Assembly: GCF_010015445.1 (NCBI RefSeq)
Contig: NC_053127.1
Coordinates: forward strand, 26,880,215 to 26,944,214
Length of the DNA stretch: 64,000 nucleotides
Direction: 5' to 3'
Origin: Perca fluviatilis
Taxonomy: Eukaryota > Chordata > Actinopteri > Perciformes > Percidae
The notes below the pieces were generated by a model, which was given only the letters and a program-made list of their open reading frames with translations, did no database searches and was not told the origin of the DNA. Positions within the stretch are counted from its first letter, which is position 1. Every line of letters starts with the position of its first letter. Shown piece by piece: positions 1 to 11,339 of the stretch. A program made the position numbers and the translations under genes.

Positions 1-370
1 CATAGTCTGTGTGAAGAGCAAAAGAGAGGGAATGCATTGGCTGAAATGCAATCTCCGAAACCATCGACTATCGTCTGACGATCGCCTATCAACTCCAACT
101 CCATTCTTGCGTCTCAAGTTGCTAATCAGGACCAGGCAAACGAAAGAGGAAGTCTTTGCCTTGATACTCACTGACTACAGTGGAACCCCCGAAATATTAG
201 CCGCTGCCCCCAGAGGTTAAATCGTCGTCAGAGTGATAGCCGTTGGGTTCCAAGATCGATACCTGCTAATCATCAGCATGTAAATATATAGAATATAATA
301 ATATATTTAAAAAATCGATTTCTTGCTTTAGTGCTACTTTCTTATTGTTTTGTTCTATTCATTTTCTTTA

Positions 371-389
371 TGTGTGTGTGTGTGTGTGT
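371..389. repeat. (TG)n microsatellite
   Basis: About nine TG units are read directly. The tract lies just upstream of an AATAAA-containing segment that may be a retroelement tail. Confidence 0.9.
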
Positions 390-455
390 CTGCATTTCAT
401 GTGCAATCCTGTATTGCATAATGACAATAAACCTGAACCTTCAACTTTGAAACTT
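390..455 (+). repeat. Possible LINE-like 3' tail
   Basis: The stretch contains TGACAATAAACCTGAACC, a polyadenylation-signal-like string followed by an imperfect short repeat. Many fish non-LTR retroelements end in this style. No reverse transcriptase can be read upstream. A short open stretch at 11-220 has no recognisable domain. It could equally be a host 3' UTR end or chance. Confidence 0.25.
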
Positions 456-2039
456 AAAAATTGCCCTTCTGATTTCAAATTACTTTAATATTCTCAGGCA
501 AGTTTTCCCTCCCTTTCTTCGCTAATTAGGGGAAAAAAACAACTGGCCTACACGGCTCTGGATTTCATCTATGAAGCAATTTAAAAATAAAGGTCTTGAT
601 ATTTAGAGGGAGATTTTCTGTTGTGCCACACTGGTGGATGAGGCAGTGAGATAGGACGAGCTTGGCAGACTAGCCGGCAAATAAACCCTAGATGAGTCAG
701 TCTGTGTCAGTGGTCATAATACAGTCTTTGATCAATGCCTCACTGGCTTCTCAAATCATTTGCTCTGTTCGTAATGTTGCTGGTTTTTCCAGTAATGCTG
801 CTGCTGCATCAAATAGAGCAAACAGTTTATTCTCAAGAAGAGTCTTCCCCGTTTTGAGAAAACATACTTGATCATTTTTAATGGGCCTTATAAAGGGAAA
901 TGTATCATCTGCCTTTAAGTGAGGGAGTCAGGCTGCGGTCGTCACGCTTCAGCTAGGACTCTAGATTGGATAGTCTTTTTATTTGTGAGAAAGGGAGAGA
1001 GGGAGGTTGGTTAGCTAAATTGGTTAAATTTCAATTCAACCCTGACAAGTTTCAATATAAATACAGGGCTGTGGGAGGCCCAGGCTGCTGAGTCACATGA
1101 CAAGGCTGTGCTTTCAGGGTGAAAATTAATCCACATCAGAAAAAAAACAACAGGAAGAAGACAACATTAATGAAAAAGCTCTCTGTATCGGACACCTTTA
1201 CAGGGCTGTCAGGTATACTGGAGGTCCAACGCCTGTAAGCCACCTGACCACTGCTCACTTCACTGCTGCTTACCCGCCCTGTCGTAGTAACACAGCGGAC
1301 TTTCACACATCATCAACATTAGCAGCAGCTGTGAGGCTACTTTTAAACATTGCACAACTGCATCTTTCATCTTTTTATTTGTTTTCAATGTAATTTATTT
1401 ATGTATTTTATATACTTATTTTTTTGTGGCTGTTCTTGTTCAACGTGTAATCAGATGTTACAGTAGCCCTTTAATTTATTTATGTATTTATTAAAAAATA
1501 AAGTTAACATTTGTTTTCAAATCAAATTGATTTTTTGGGGGGGATTCACGTCAGGTCTGTATTTTTGTTGTATTGAATCTGAATATAAGTCGACAAGTCC
1601 ACATTAAAAGGGAAGCTAACATACTTTGCACTTTTTCTATTTGAATAAGCAGACAGTGGTATTTGGTTTGCATTAATGTCCTGACTTCAGTTTCTGGCAG
1701 GCAGCTGTTGCAGAGTTGTCGTTGTACTCACAATGACCAATATAGAAATGTGTGTTTGTGTCAACATCATAATGGCTTTTTGTTCCAGGAAAAGTGAAAA
1801 TTTAATTAAGCCTTTCATATCCAGATTTTCAAAGTAAAGTTTTCATTACATAGTTTGTCATAGTTGTTTGGAAAGCAGTGACAAGTTGATTTTTACACTT
1901 AAAAAATTGCCCAATTTGTATGTATCTTCTAATCAAAATTCTTAAACAATTTCTTAAAGCTACGTGATCCGTGTCAAGATTGATGTTTATTGTTTGCATT
2001 GTTTATATTTGATGTATGTGTTTATGCTATTTAATTTTT
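456..2039. other. Unique AT-rich DNA, nothing recognised
   Basis: I see no reading frame with a recognisable domain, no terminal inverted repeats and no microsatellite longer than about 20 bp. The stretch contains homopolymer A and T runs. Confidence 0.5.
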
Positions 2040-2049
2040 TCTATTTTTT

Positions 2050-2113
2050 TAAAGTCACAAATATTGATCCCAGTATAGACCTCAAAAATCCAGTATGGGT
2101 TGGGCTATAGTGC
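2050..2113 (-). mobile_element. hAT-like terminal fragment
   Basis: Read on the minus strand, the segment begins TATAGCCCAACCCATACTGG. This resembles the TAGAGCCCGACC-type ends of short fish DNA transposons. The opposite end is not present nearby and no target duplication can be shown, so this is a remnant call only. Confidence 0.3.
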
Positions 2114-3485
2114 GTTAAAGGGGTAATGGTGTAGCTACAGCAGCTATCTGTGTAGGCTCCAAAGTTACTCCTCTTCAAAGAAAGGGAACTACACATCAGG
2201 GCTGGAAGCTACAGAGATACCATGTGGAGACCGCAAGGACTGTGATTGGCTGCTTATGTTTTCTCCTGCAAGTTTGTGATTATTGGGAGTGACAATAACA
2301 TTAAGAAAGATTTTTTTTTTTTTAAAGGCTCAGAATTCTGCTGCTTTTCAGAACATGTAGCAAAGCTATTTCCACTGCCTTTTGAGTATAACTTTTGCTT
2401 TGCTTCTCAGGTTTCTCTTTGCTGTACAGTGTACTGAAAATATTCTGCCAACCTAATATTATATATAGACTGTGATACAGGCATCGGATTGTTCTTTATG
2501 TAATAATCTATGTTTTTTGTGTCTGTCCCTATTCAAATAAACAACAAATAAATAAATATTGTTTTTTTTTATACTGTGACTGTGCATGGATACATCCCAA
2601 ATCCACCAAAATAAAAAAAGTACAAGCAGAGTGTATCACATGTTGGTGCCATGAGCTCAGCCTGCTGCTCCCAATCTACTCACATCGCTGTCAGCTACTT
2701 GGGTCTTCATATTCTAATATACACCCTCTGACATTACACATCAAATCCCACACTGTACTTCCCATAATCCAAACATGTTTGTGCACTTCTTCGTACACAC
2801 AACCTGGACATCTGAGGGCTCAATTTCAGTCTGCATTGATTGAACAATCTACGTGCCTGCTTTTGTAATAGAAGAAACAGATTTTTCTCCTCACTCTCCC
2901 TGCAACAGTTTTGCCACTTATGTGTGGCTTTTGGGAACGATGTGGCGGCCGACTGGGACCCAGTTTTCTTTTGCTTCATCATCACACCTCGCTTTACGAT
3001 CACATCTTCCTTTCTCTTTTGTCTGGCCTGACACCTGTTTGTGTTACATTTAAAAATATCAATGCTTTGTCGACTGTCGTTTTCATCTGTCCATTTGCAA
3101 TTTTGTTCTTTTTTTGGCTTATTCTATTCCATAGCATTCAATCTGTCGCAGCTTCTCTCTCTCTTTTTCCCTCTATATAACTCTCTTTATGCAACATCTG
3201 CTTAATCCCATTTTTTTATCGTCCCAACAAAAATCTAAAGGTAAACAAATACTTGCTTTTCCTTGAACTGACTGAAACGACAAATGTTGGCAAATACCAT
3301 CCTGTTAAAATCCACTTTTGTCTCATAAAATCTTGTCCGTCTGCAGCAGTGCAACTTTGCAAAATTCTTAACAGAGCCATTAATTGTAATTGAATAAATG
3401 TGAGGAAACGTTTGTGAGTTGGAATTGTACCTATAATGCGTAGTATCTGTCTTCCCCATGAGGAATTAAGTAATGACAACCCCCC
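2114..3485. other. No gene recognised
   Basis: Overlapping short ORFs on both strands at 2.7-3.2 kb look like chance: they are pyrimidine- or T-rich and show no domain. A T-rich tract lies near 2311-2324 and an AT-rich run with AATAAA near 2535-2560. Confidence 0.5.
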
Positions 3486-3519
<34 letters not shown>

Positions 3520-3524
3520 AACAC
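3486..3524. repeat. (CA)n microsatellite
   Basis: A CA tract of about 39 bp is interrupted by one CG. It creates the Val-Cys run of a spurious minus-strand ORF. Confidence 0.95.
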
Positions 3525-3710
3525 AGTTGCTAGTAACCAAGGAGGACACGGCAGATTAAAAAAAAAACATGACTGACTCTTCAGAAGAGGTAATTATGTT
3601 CACTCGAGTTTCTGCGTGCAAAAGTCACCGAACAACACAATCTTCTGAACACAGTCATACTGAGAAACATAGAGAGAGTTGTGTGGAGCTGATTCATTTT
3701 ATATATATAT

Positions 3711-3712
<2 letters not shown>

Positions 3713-3741
<29 letters not shown>
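3713..3741. repeat. (ATT)n microsatellite
   Basis: About nine ATT units follow a short TA run. The resulting polyisoleucine ORF is not a gene. Confidence 0.95.
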
Positions 3742-6700
3742 AATTAATTAGCTTTTTATCAACTTATTTGGCAATGGCTTGAATGTGACGTACGTCCATT
3801 AATATCAAAAAGGTCACTAAAGCTATAAAAGCACTAGTGTATGTATGCAGGCTTTTGCTTGTTTGTTTGGAGCTGTATACACTTTTCTTTTACCATGTGA
3901 GAAATCACAGTAGATAAATAGATACAGGCCGCCTCCGGGGCTCAGAAAAAATCCTTGGCTATGACTTCTCGGTGTGTGTGGGTTTCTCCTACTTGAAACA
4001 TCAGCTGTGGGAGGGTTCGGATCTTAAGCAAAAAGTTGCTTTGAATCCCGAGACGCCTCGCACAGTCGTTCAGAACTCTTCACTCTCTTATGACTTGAAA
4101 TGATCTCACTTTCACCGCTGAAATCTGGTCAGACTGGCCCAAACTGAACATATTATATTTTTGTTGATTTAGAAGGTGCGTCTATGAAAATTGTTATTAT
4201 TCAATGTAATCTCACCTTTCAATTAGAATCATGGCTTATATTTGAAACCAGTAACGCAGGAGGAAAAAAGAAAAGTAAAATCCTGCCGCTGTGAACCAAT
4301 ATGTGCTGGCTTTGGAAGTGAAAAACAAATTGAGGCAGTCATGGAGTTAGTATATTTCATTAATGGGTGCTGGCTTTTAGAGCAACCTTTACTGATACTG
4401 TGTTTGGCCTCCTGCCCAAAAGTAGAAAATGAGGGGATAATCAAGCTTTATTGCCCACTGTTTAACTGTTGATAAGTGTTTGTTTGTTTAATGGCTTCAT
4501 TTATCTCTTATAATTACTGCCGCCATTTGAAAAGGAGGTGTACTGTACAGTCGAGATGCTCCTCTGGCTTTGTTTCTGTTTGCCATAGCTTTAAGGTGTC
4601 ATTACTTTCAACTTCTCTACGTGAACCAGAGTGGATTTCTTTCATAAAAATGCTAAAATGATGAAAGAACTGCTGGTACAGAGACAGTTTCCTTACTTTC
4701 AAGCAGCAATCATGTTGCATTTTGAAGCGATTCAGTTGCAGGCTAATGCTTTAGAAATGTTGATCCTTATACAAAGGCCCGATGCGTTAGATTCACAGTA
4801 GATGGGGTTGATATAGCCCGAGTTCATTCGTTTGAGTCACAAACTTCCATTTCTCTGAAAAATAATTACTCGCCTATCTTTGAAAACCCCAGAAGGTTGT
4901 TAGACAACACTTGGCATTGTCTGAAGGTACCAGAATAAAAAAAGACTGAAAACATATCCTGTTTGCTGTATAAACGTTTTTTTTTTAATTTAATTTGTTT
5001 TTTTTACTTGTTGCCCTACATCCTTGTTACTTTTGTAAAAAAAACAAAAAAAACAAGCCAAATATTATTATTTAATTGTGTATGAAAATGTAAAATATTA
5101 GAAAGAAATTTTGAATTATGGTCCAAATTGTAGCAAGTAGATATTTAATTTCTAGCTACCATCTTGTTTGGATTGGGGAAAAGAGACAGAACTCGGGGAA
5201 TAGTTTTATCATGCAGTGGACAGAGGGGTCTTTGGAAGCTCTATGAAATTATCTAAAGAACACTGTTATTTGTTGTTAAGTACCTGGAGACCTTTGACAA
5301 ACCCAAAAGGGTGATTATTTTCAGAGAAACAGATGGTTAGCACGGTGACTATAATGTAATGTTAATATGTGGGGCTATATAGTTAAAATAGAGTAAGGAG
5401 ATGTACAATACAGGTCAGTGATACATTCTAATACTGATTTAAATTCAGAAGAAAATACTTTATGGTTTGATTACATAGTAAAAGCTATAAACTATAAAGT
5501 AATAACTATTTCAAATGCATTGAAATGAATAAGTGAAAACGTGCTTACTTTTTGAAGTGGGGCTGCGAGGGAAGGAGGTGCTGCAGCACCATTTGCACTA
5601 TTCTTCCCAACACGATTCCTTCAGAGTCTCCAAACTGTATCTTCTCCGAATTTTGTCGACATGTAGTCCTTAAACTCTGGTGCGCCTTCTCACTTTTTTC
5701 AGGAAGAACTCTTACTTCTGTGTTTTTATGTTCAGCTTCGGTGTCGATCAGCTGTCACCACGGGCTTTAGATCAGTTCTCTGTGGAGAAACAGAGTGACA
5801 GAAAAATCGTAAGGAAACACAACTGACCATCAATGCCAATCAAAATGTCAAGATGTTACATTTTCTGATGAAACTGTAATGGCATTACAGATCCTTCTGC
5901 ATGACTGCCACGTGTTGTTACTGTAGGTCATTCTGTATACAGTCCTCCAGTTTCCATCTTTATTACTTTTCTTAATCTAGTCTTGGTTAGAGGATTAAAT
6001 GATTTATTCTTCATTTACCAAACTGTCATTACATTTATTCCAAATAAATCAGATGTGCATTTGTAATGACTGTGACTCTGTTTAATCAAAATAACTTCTA
6101 AAAAGGAAGAAATCTGACTGAACTTGCTGTGTAAGTGGTTTAAATGCAAATTATAAAAGTATCAAGTCAGCAAACTTTAAAAACCCACTACTTTCCCCTT
6201 GATTTTACATCAAATGTAATGTTGTGCTCTTTTACGGTAAGCTGATGATTGCATCGCCATGATAGTCATAAGGTTGCTGAATAAACTAAGATCAAAAAAC
6301 TGTTAAAAGAATGATATGAATTTCAGCTTAAATATGTTGACGTAGAAGACTTCCACCAAGGCAACCAAAGTTTTGTCTCTCTCACACTTCCCCTTTGCAG
6401 ATTTTGTCACATACTTGGAAAAGAAAATGGCTAATGACATCGGAGCTCCCAACTATAAACCACCACCAACCATCTCTCTTGTTTTTCCAGACGAGGCCTT
6501 GAAACTCTGCCAGCAGCCCCCTCCACCCTGATCTCACTGTCTTTCCTTCACATCGACTGTGTTGTGACACGAGACAGCACGCCGTCTTCCTTCGAGTCGG
6601 TTCAGCTTAACTGCTCTTGTCATGAAACCAAACCTTATCTGATCAGACATCTAAAGCTACTAAGCAGGATTGAACATGCTGCCTCCAATGAGCTCTGTAA

Positions 6701-6782
6701 AATTATTTTCCAACAAACAAACTTACAAGGACACTTGTTGGAGCGTTTCAACAAAGTATCTGCAGAAGTTATTCACGTAGAT
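3742..6782. other. 3 kb of unique DNA, nothing recognised
   Basis: Only short ORFs without domain character occur. AT content is high, with A and T homopolymers near 4978-5055. I see no inverted-repeat-bounded element and no splice-flanked exon I could defend. Confidence 0.5.
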
Positions 6783-7230
6783 CAGGGGTTTTCAAAGCCT
6801 GACACTGTGGGGCCCCCCACTGCGCCCTGCACCAGTAAAAGTATTAAAAAAAAAACTGGCTATTACCAGTTCCTTTTTTGCAATGTTCCAATGAACGTAC
6901 CGACAGCTATTACTGGATTACTTTGATGCTGAAGAAAACTTCGGCAATTTCGGCTAGTTCTGAAGTTATAAGGAGCGTAATTTCTACTTTGATTTCTAAG
7001 CAGATATATGGACAATTATTTGCAATGGACATTGGAGACAATCATATCCTCTGAAAAGTGTAAGCCACACTGAATCTTGAAATGTGTGTAACGTGTGTCT
7101 GCGTTCGGATTTATATGAGTTATGACTCAGAGAACAAGTGCCATTTTTTTTTACACTAATTGCGACAACCGGGTGCTAAGAGTTGTGAAGCTTCTTAATA
7201 GCCTCCCTGGGCTGTGTGTGAAAACCACTG
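6783..7230. mobile_element. hAT-type non-autonomous element
   Basis: The left end reads CAGGGGTTTTCAAAGCCTG and the right end GTGTGTGAAAACCACTG. These form an imperfect inverted repeat of the CAGNGG...CCNCTG kind typical of hAT elements. The flanking 8-mers agree at only four of eight positions, so the insertion is old or one edge is off by a base. It has no transposase frame. The 448-bp length fits a MITE-sized derivative. Confidence 0.65.
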
Positions 7231-7591
7231 CTGTGGCTTCAACTGTTGATTGTGTTGGTGATTGGGCCAAATCAGCGCTCAAACTACAATAACTAACTTC
7301 CTGTTGTTGTACCTACACCTGTCCCTTGCATGTCAAACAGTATCTTCTCATTATGTCTCTCCCTCTGTTCAAATCTCCCACTCCAAAACCTCTAAAAGGG
7401 GAAAAGATGTAGATGACAATCAGTACTTGGGAGTTAGAAATGTAATCTTGCCACTAAACTGGAACTAAAACAATGGCAGAAGCTGCCAAATATCTATGTG
7501 CTGGGCAGACAGTGCACCTTGATTTAATTCCAGTATACCACCCGTTATACGGTTGGGTTGTGATTAAAAGATCTTCCATGCCAGGTGTCAG

Positions 7592-8779
7592 CAGGGACGT
7601 CATTAGGCCTATTTTAGGCGGGCTGAAGCTACCCCAAAATGTTCCTAAGCCCCCCTAAATAATAAGAACAACAATAACAATTTGATTTATCCTCATTGAT
7701 ATTTAGACGCAGAAAAAAATTGCCGAAAAGTCAGAAGTTAGACAGAAGTACAAAGAGTGATTACACGTAGGAAGACTGATTACACGTAGTGATACAGAGT
7801 GAAATTGTAAGTTGTTTTAATGACCTGCTTACCTTTAGCTACGTTTTCTTGAGGTAAAGGAAAGGGGATATTTTGGTTTGCTATGGAAAACTATAATCTA
7901 GCTGGAGTGAACGAGGGAAATACAAGAAATTATTAACTTAGCAAGCTAATCACAACTCTTTATTCATTGCCAATAATATCTCTATAGTAAGCATATTCTA
8001 AAACAATATCAATCCCCATAGAATGTTGTTGTCAAGGTCTAAGGATCGTTTTGTAACAATATGCATTTGTTGGCAGGCCTAGGCACTATGCATAGCCGTA
8101 ACTAAATTATTTCATTATATTTATTATATATGCTAGCTATATTCTAACCAATTTAACTTTCTGCATTCATTGGCTGTGATAAATTAAATAAATATGTAGA
8201 TGTTGCCTAAATGTAGGCTAGGCTAAAGATGAGCACATGCCCACAGATACACATGTGAAAATAAAATGAAAGCAATCCTACATACAGTATATACAGTAAT
8301 CATTACTCCAAATCTTTTATTCCTTCCGCCATCAGGTTATCGTATTTAGACAGTAGCCACTTTAAATAGGATCTGTATTAATATCTTACATGATAAAGTA
8401 TGCAGTGATGCCTATTTTTTTTCTTTTTCTTGTACTGCTATTTGTCATATTTGTTTAACTTACCAACTTATTAGTCTGTTTTTGGACATTTTGGATGTTG
8501 TTTCATGTGACCAATATGCATTTCAAAGTCATGAAATTAGCATCAGGGTTTTGTTTTATCTTAAAGGATAAGACAGAAGGAACAGGGTAGAAATGGAAGA
8601 AGAGGATATGTCTGTCACTTTTGACTTGTCAACATATTGGTTTATTGACTGGTGGTTGACATAAGTGTAGCTCTAATACAGTAACGAAAGATGTGAGTGC
8701 AAAGATTTTGCAAACGCAAGTTACAAATACCCTGGGGGCTAAGCCCCCCCCCTGTCTTTCAATCCTAGTGACGTCCCTG
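7592..8779. mobile_element. hAT-type element, 1,188 bp, perfect TSD
   Basis: The left end reads CAGGGACGTCATTAGG and the right end CCTAGTGACGTCCCTG, an inverted repeat with one mismatch. It is flanked by identical 8-bp direct repeats GGTGTCAG at 7584-7591 and 8780-8787. An 8-bp duplication with CAGGG/CCCTG ends is characteristic of hAT transposons. The perfect duplication suggests a comparatively recent insertion. No transposase reading frame of useful length is present, so it is probably a deletion derivative mobilised in trans. Confidence 0.85.
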
Positions 8780-8903
8780 GGTGTCAGTGCAGCATACTGA
8801 GTGCAATCAAAGTGACACACAGGGGCAACACGAGGGCCTGGTTAGCATGGTACTTATGTTAAACTTAGATCCGAGAAAAGAGCAACTTTATACACCTGTG
8901 ACA

Positions 8904-9262
8904 TGGGGCTGTGCAATTAATCAAAATTTTAATTGCGATTACGATTTTGTCTCCTAACGATCACAAAAACAGAGTAATCGAGAAAAACAATTATTTTTGC
9001 ACATTACGTTTTGCAAGTAAACTCTTATTATGTATTGTGTTCTGAATGGGGAAAAAAAGTCAAACGGTAAAAGCATTAAGGGAAATTTCCCTGTTCAAGG
9101 TGTTTTCACTGTTAATTTGTTTCACCTTTTCACTGTTTTTTTCAGTTCAATAAATGCAACATCTTTCCAAAAGACAATGAGTAATTGTGTTAAATAATGG
9201 TGAGTTGAATATTGACCTAAATAATCGTGATTGTGATTTTTTTCCATAATCGTGCAGCCCTG
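8904..9262. mobile_element. hAT-type MITE, 359 bp
   Basis: The left end is TGGGGCTGTGCAATTAATC and the right end is ATAATCGTGCAGCCCTG. Flanking 8-mers CTGTGACA (8896-8903) and CTATGACA (9263-9270) match at seven of eight positions, as expected for an aged hAT target duplication. It is non-coding and AT-rich. It belongs to the same broad AGGGCTGNNC-ended group as the elements at 50.98 and 53.6 kb. Confidence 0.8.
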
Positions 9263-9342
9263 CTATGACAGCTAGAAACAAACACATCTAAGAAAAGCAA
9301 CATTTTTATTATATGAATAATTGCCGTAACTCACTATGGCCA

Positions 9343-9729
9343 TCAGAGAAGCAACTCTAGTTTGTTGTTACTAAGTGAACTCAGGGGCATAATGTTGGGA
9401 GAGACAGCCGAAGCAGAGATTGTGCAGTAGGTATCATGAAAAGGGGCCGCGTCTTCCTCTCCGAGGAGGTCCAACAGGGCCAAACTGTCTTCTTTCACTA
9501 CACTAAACTCCTTGGCACTGTCACCAAATCCCATAATTCCTTCTATCATTGCCATGACACTCATCTGACCTTTTGATTCACAGCTCTGACAAACAGGTTG
9601 GGTTGCATATCTCCAATTTTCCAGCTGAAATCTCCAATTGGATTTCTGCCAAACACCTCTTGATTGCCCTTGACAAGACTGAGCCGCTGTTCCCCTCTTA
9701 GAAATCCCGCCCTTAACAAGAGCCGTCAA
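9343..9729 (-). CDS. ORF of unknown function, 128 codons (doubtful)
   Basis: I do not recognise this protein. The last 70 or so codons, starting at the internal Met of MSVMAMIEG, have mixed composition and no low-complexity bias. They include an acidic-hydrophobic stretch (KEDSLALLDLLGEED), so this part looks more protein-like than other ORFs in the window. The N-terminal part is less convincing, and the DNA there carries a short direct repeat (AATTGGAGAT twice within about 30 bp). I see no signal peptide, membrane segment or known motif. It ends at a TGA about 80 bp right of a hAT element. It could be a retroposed or lineage-specific gene, a terminal exon, a pseudogene fragment, or chance. 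Confidence 0.2.
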   Translation of the reverse strand: MTALVKGGISKRGTAAQSCQGQSRGVWQKSNWRFQLENWRYATQPVCQSCESKGQMSVMAMIEGIMGFGDSAKEFSVVKEDSLALLDLLGEEDAAPFHDTYCTISASAVSPNIMPLSSLSNNKLELLL

Positions 9730-10289
9730 TCACAGTGACACCGGCACAGTCGCTCCTTCCCAGACTGACGTTTAGTTTGATCTTAGACAGCCAACTGCTA
9801 CAGCTGCTATTGCAGAGTTGCTGTTGTGAAAAATCTGCTGACTCAGGCGCAGTTGCTTGTGCAAACACTCTTTGTCTCCCATCTGGACTGCTGCAGCTCT
9901 GATCTGGCTCAGCAACCTGAAAATAACTGCAAGAAGACAGTTAAAACTAAACCTCAAAATGTACTTGGGCTTGTTTCCTATTACTGTAACAAAAAGTGGT
10001 GATATAGTGTATGCAGGTCTGATTTGAGATACTTCAAATTGTTAAGCGCCAGTCCTCACAGTCTTTAATGTAGTGTAAACATATTGCCACTACATTATCC
10101 TTCTCAAACGTTGAAGCTTTGGATTAATATTTCCCAAATGAGGAATCAAAAGCTAGAAAACAGCAAATTTCTAAAAATCCAATTAAAAGGCATCTGTGCA
10201 AGTTTGCAGTATTTCCTGCCAGTTTATCCTCCATTTTGTTCTTTAAGTCAAAATGACTGGATAATTATAGTGGGGAAACAGCATAGTGC
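9730..10289. other. No gene recognised
   Basis: The stretch is unique-looking, with only short domainless ORFs and no inverted-repeat element. Confidence 0.45.
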
Positions 10290-10530
10290 CATTTTGGGAA
10301 ATATGTTTATTTGCCTGTCTGTACGGTAAATATGAAGTTACACCCAGGGGCCAGTTAGCTTAGCTTAACAAAGGCTGAAAGCAGGGGGAAACAAACCTCT
10401 AAAGTTCATAACACACTGTATCTTGTTTGCTTCATCCATAAACGTGTAAAGAAGACAGTTTTATCGGTGTTGCCAAGTGTATTTTTAACTTCAAACTGAG
10501 CTGTTTGCCCTGTTTCCAGTCTTGTGAGAC
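10290..10530 (+). repeat. Dispersed teleost repeat fragment
   Basis: It contains GCCAGTTAGCTTAGCTTAAC followed by an AAAGGCTGAAAGCAGGGGGAA string. I recognise this pattern from a very common interspersed repeat of spiny-rayed fishes. The class is uncertain and both ends are degraded. Confidence 0.4.
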
Positions 10531-10545
10531 TCTCTTGTCTTTGCG

Positions 10546-10945
10546 TTAAAGGTGCTGTAGGTAGGATTGTGAAGATCCAGGACTTAGCCAAAACATTTTA
10601 ACATCAACGACTTCTCAGTCCTTCCCTCCTTTCTGCTAAAGCCCAAAACGTTAGACAGCCCCCTTGCCATGATTGGTGCATCTGAACAGGGAGTGGTGGA
10701 TTTTTGCAAATCGCACTACAGGCTGTCACATGAACAGAAATGTAAAAAGGACATTTTGGAAGGAAGGAGTAGGCTTTGGAGTGATTTCTTGCAGCTTGAA
10801 AAAACATGTCCAGACTCGTTGTACAGACAGGCTGGAACTGTGCCACCTGCACAAACACAGTAATTCACCATGTTGTAACTACCACACACCATACGTCCTT
10901 TACGTGACTTGATTTCTGCCCTTAGATCTTGTAAGTACAACATAC
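10546..10945 (+). mobile_element. MITE fragment with TTAAAGGTGCTGTAGG end
   Basis: The left end TTAAAGGTGCTGTAGGTAGG resembles the termini of short TTA- or TTAA-targeting elements in fish. A matching right end (CCTACAGCACCTTTAA) is not found, so the copy is probably truncated. It abuts the preceding repeat fragment by about 15 bp. The overlapping ORFs on both strands are shadows. Confidence 0.4.
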
Positions 10946-11291
10946 ATTACTTTTCAAATGATTATTTCTATGAAATGTATATAGTATAGATTCAACCTGC
11001 AAGTTGCTCTTTAACACACAACATGAAATTTATAACAATCTGCTCATATTATTTTCAGACAGAATGCAAACCGTCATATCTCCCAAAACATGAACTATTA
11101 ATGAAAGTCATAATCTGTACGTCATGCTGTGGAAACATCTGATGATGACTAATCGTATAGTGATCATTTTTGCCTACAAAATATCAGGTGTCCATGTTGA
11201 GGATCAGGCTTTGTTACATATCTCTGTTGCTATAGTGAATCCTTTAGTTACGGTTTCCTTTTGGATGTCAATAAAAGATTATAATAAAAGA

Positions 11292-11299
11292 ATGTGTGT

Positions 11300-11338
<39 letters not shown>
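11292..11338. repeat. (TG)n(AC)n microsatellite
   Basis: A short TG run is followed by about 19 AC units. The TGTGTGTGTACACACACA junction is self-complementary and could form a hairpin. Confidence 0.95.

Positions 11339-11339
<1 letters not shown>

Noticed and set aside
6564..6926. 120-codon plus-strand ORF
   Set aside because: It runs across the left boundary of the hAT element at 6,783, so it cannot be one ancestral gene, and no domain is seen.
9772..9957. Minus-strand ORF next to the 128-codon ORF, considered as an upstream exon
   Set aside because: No acceptor/donor pair joins the two in frame convincingly, and the translation has no recognisable features.
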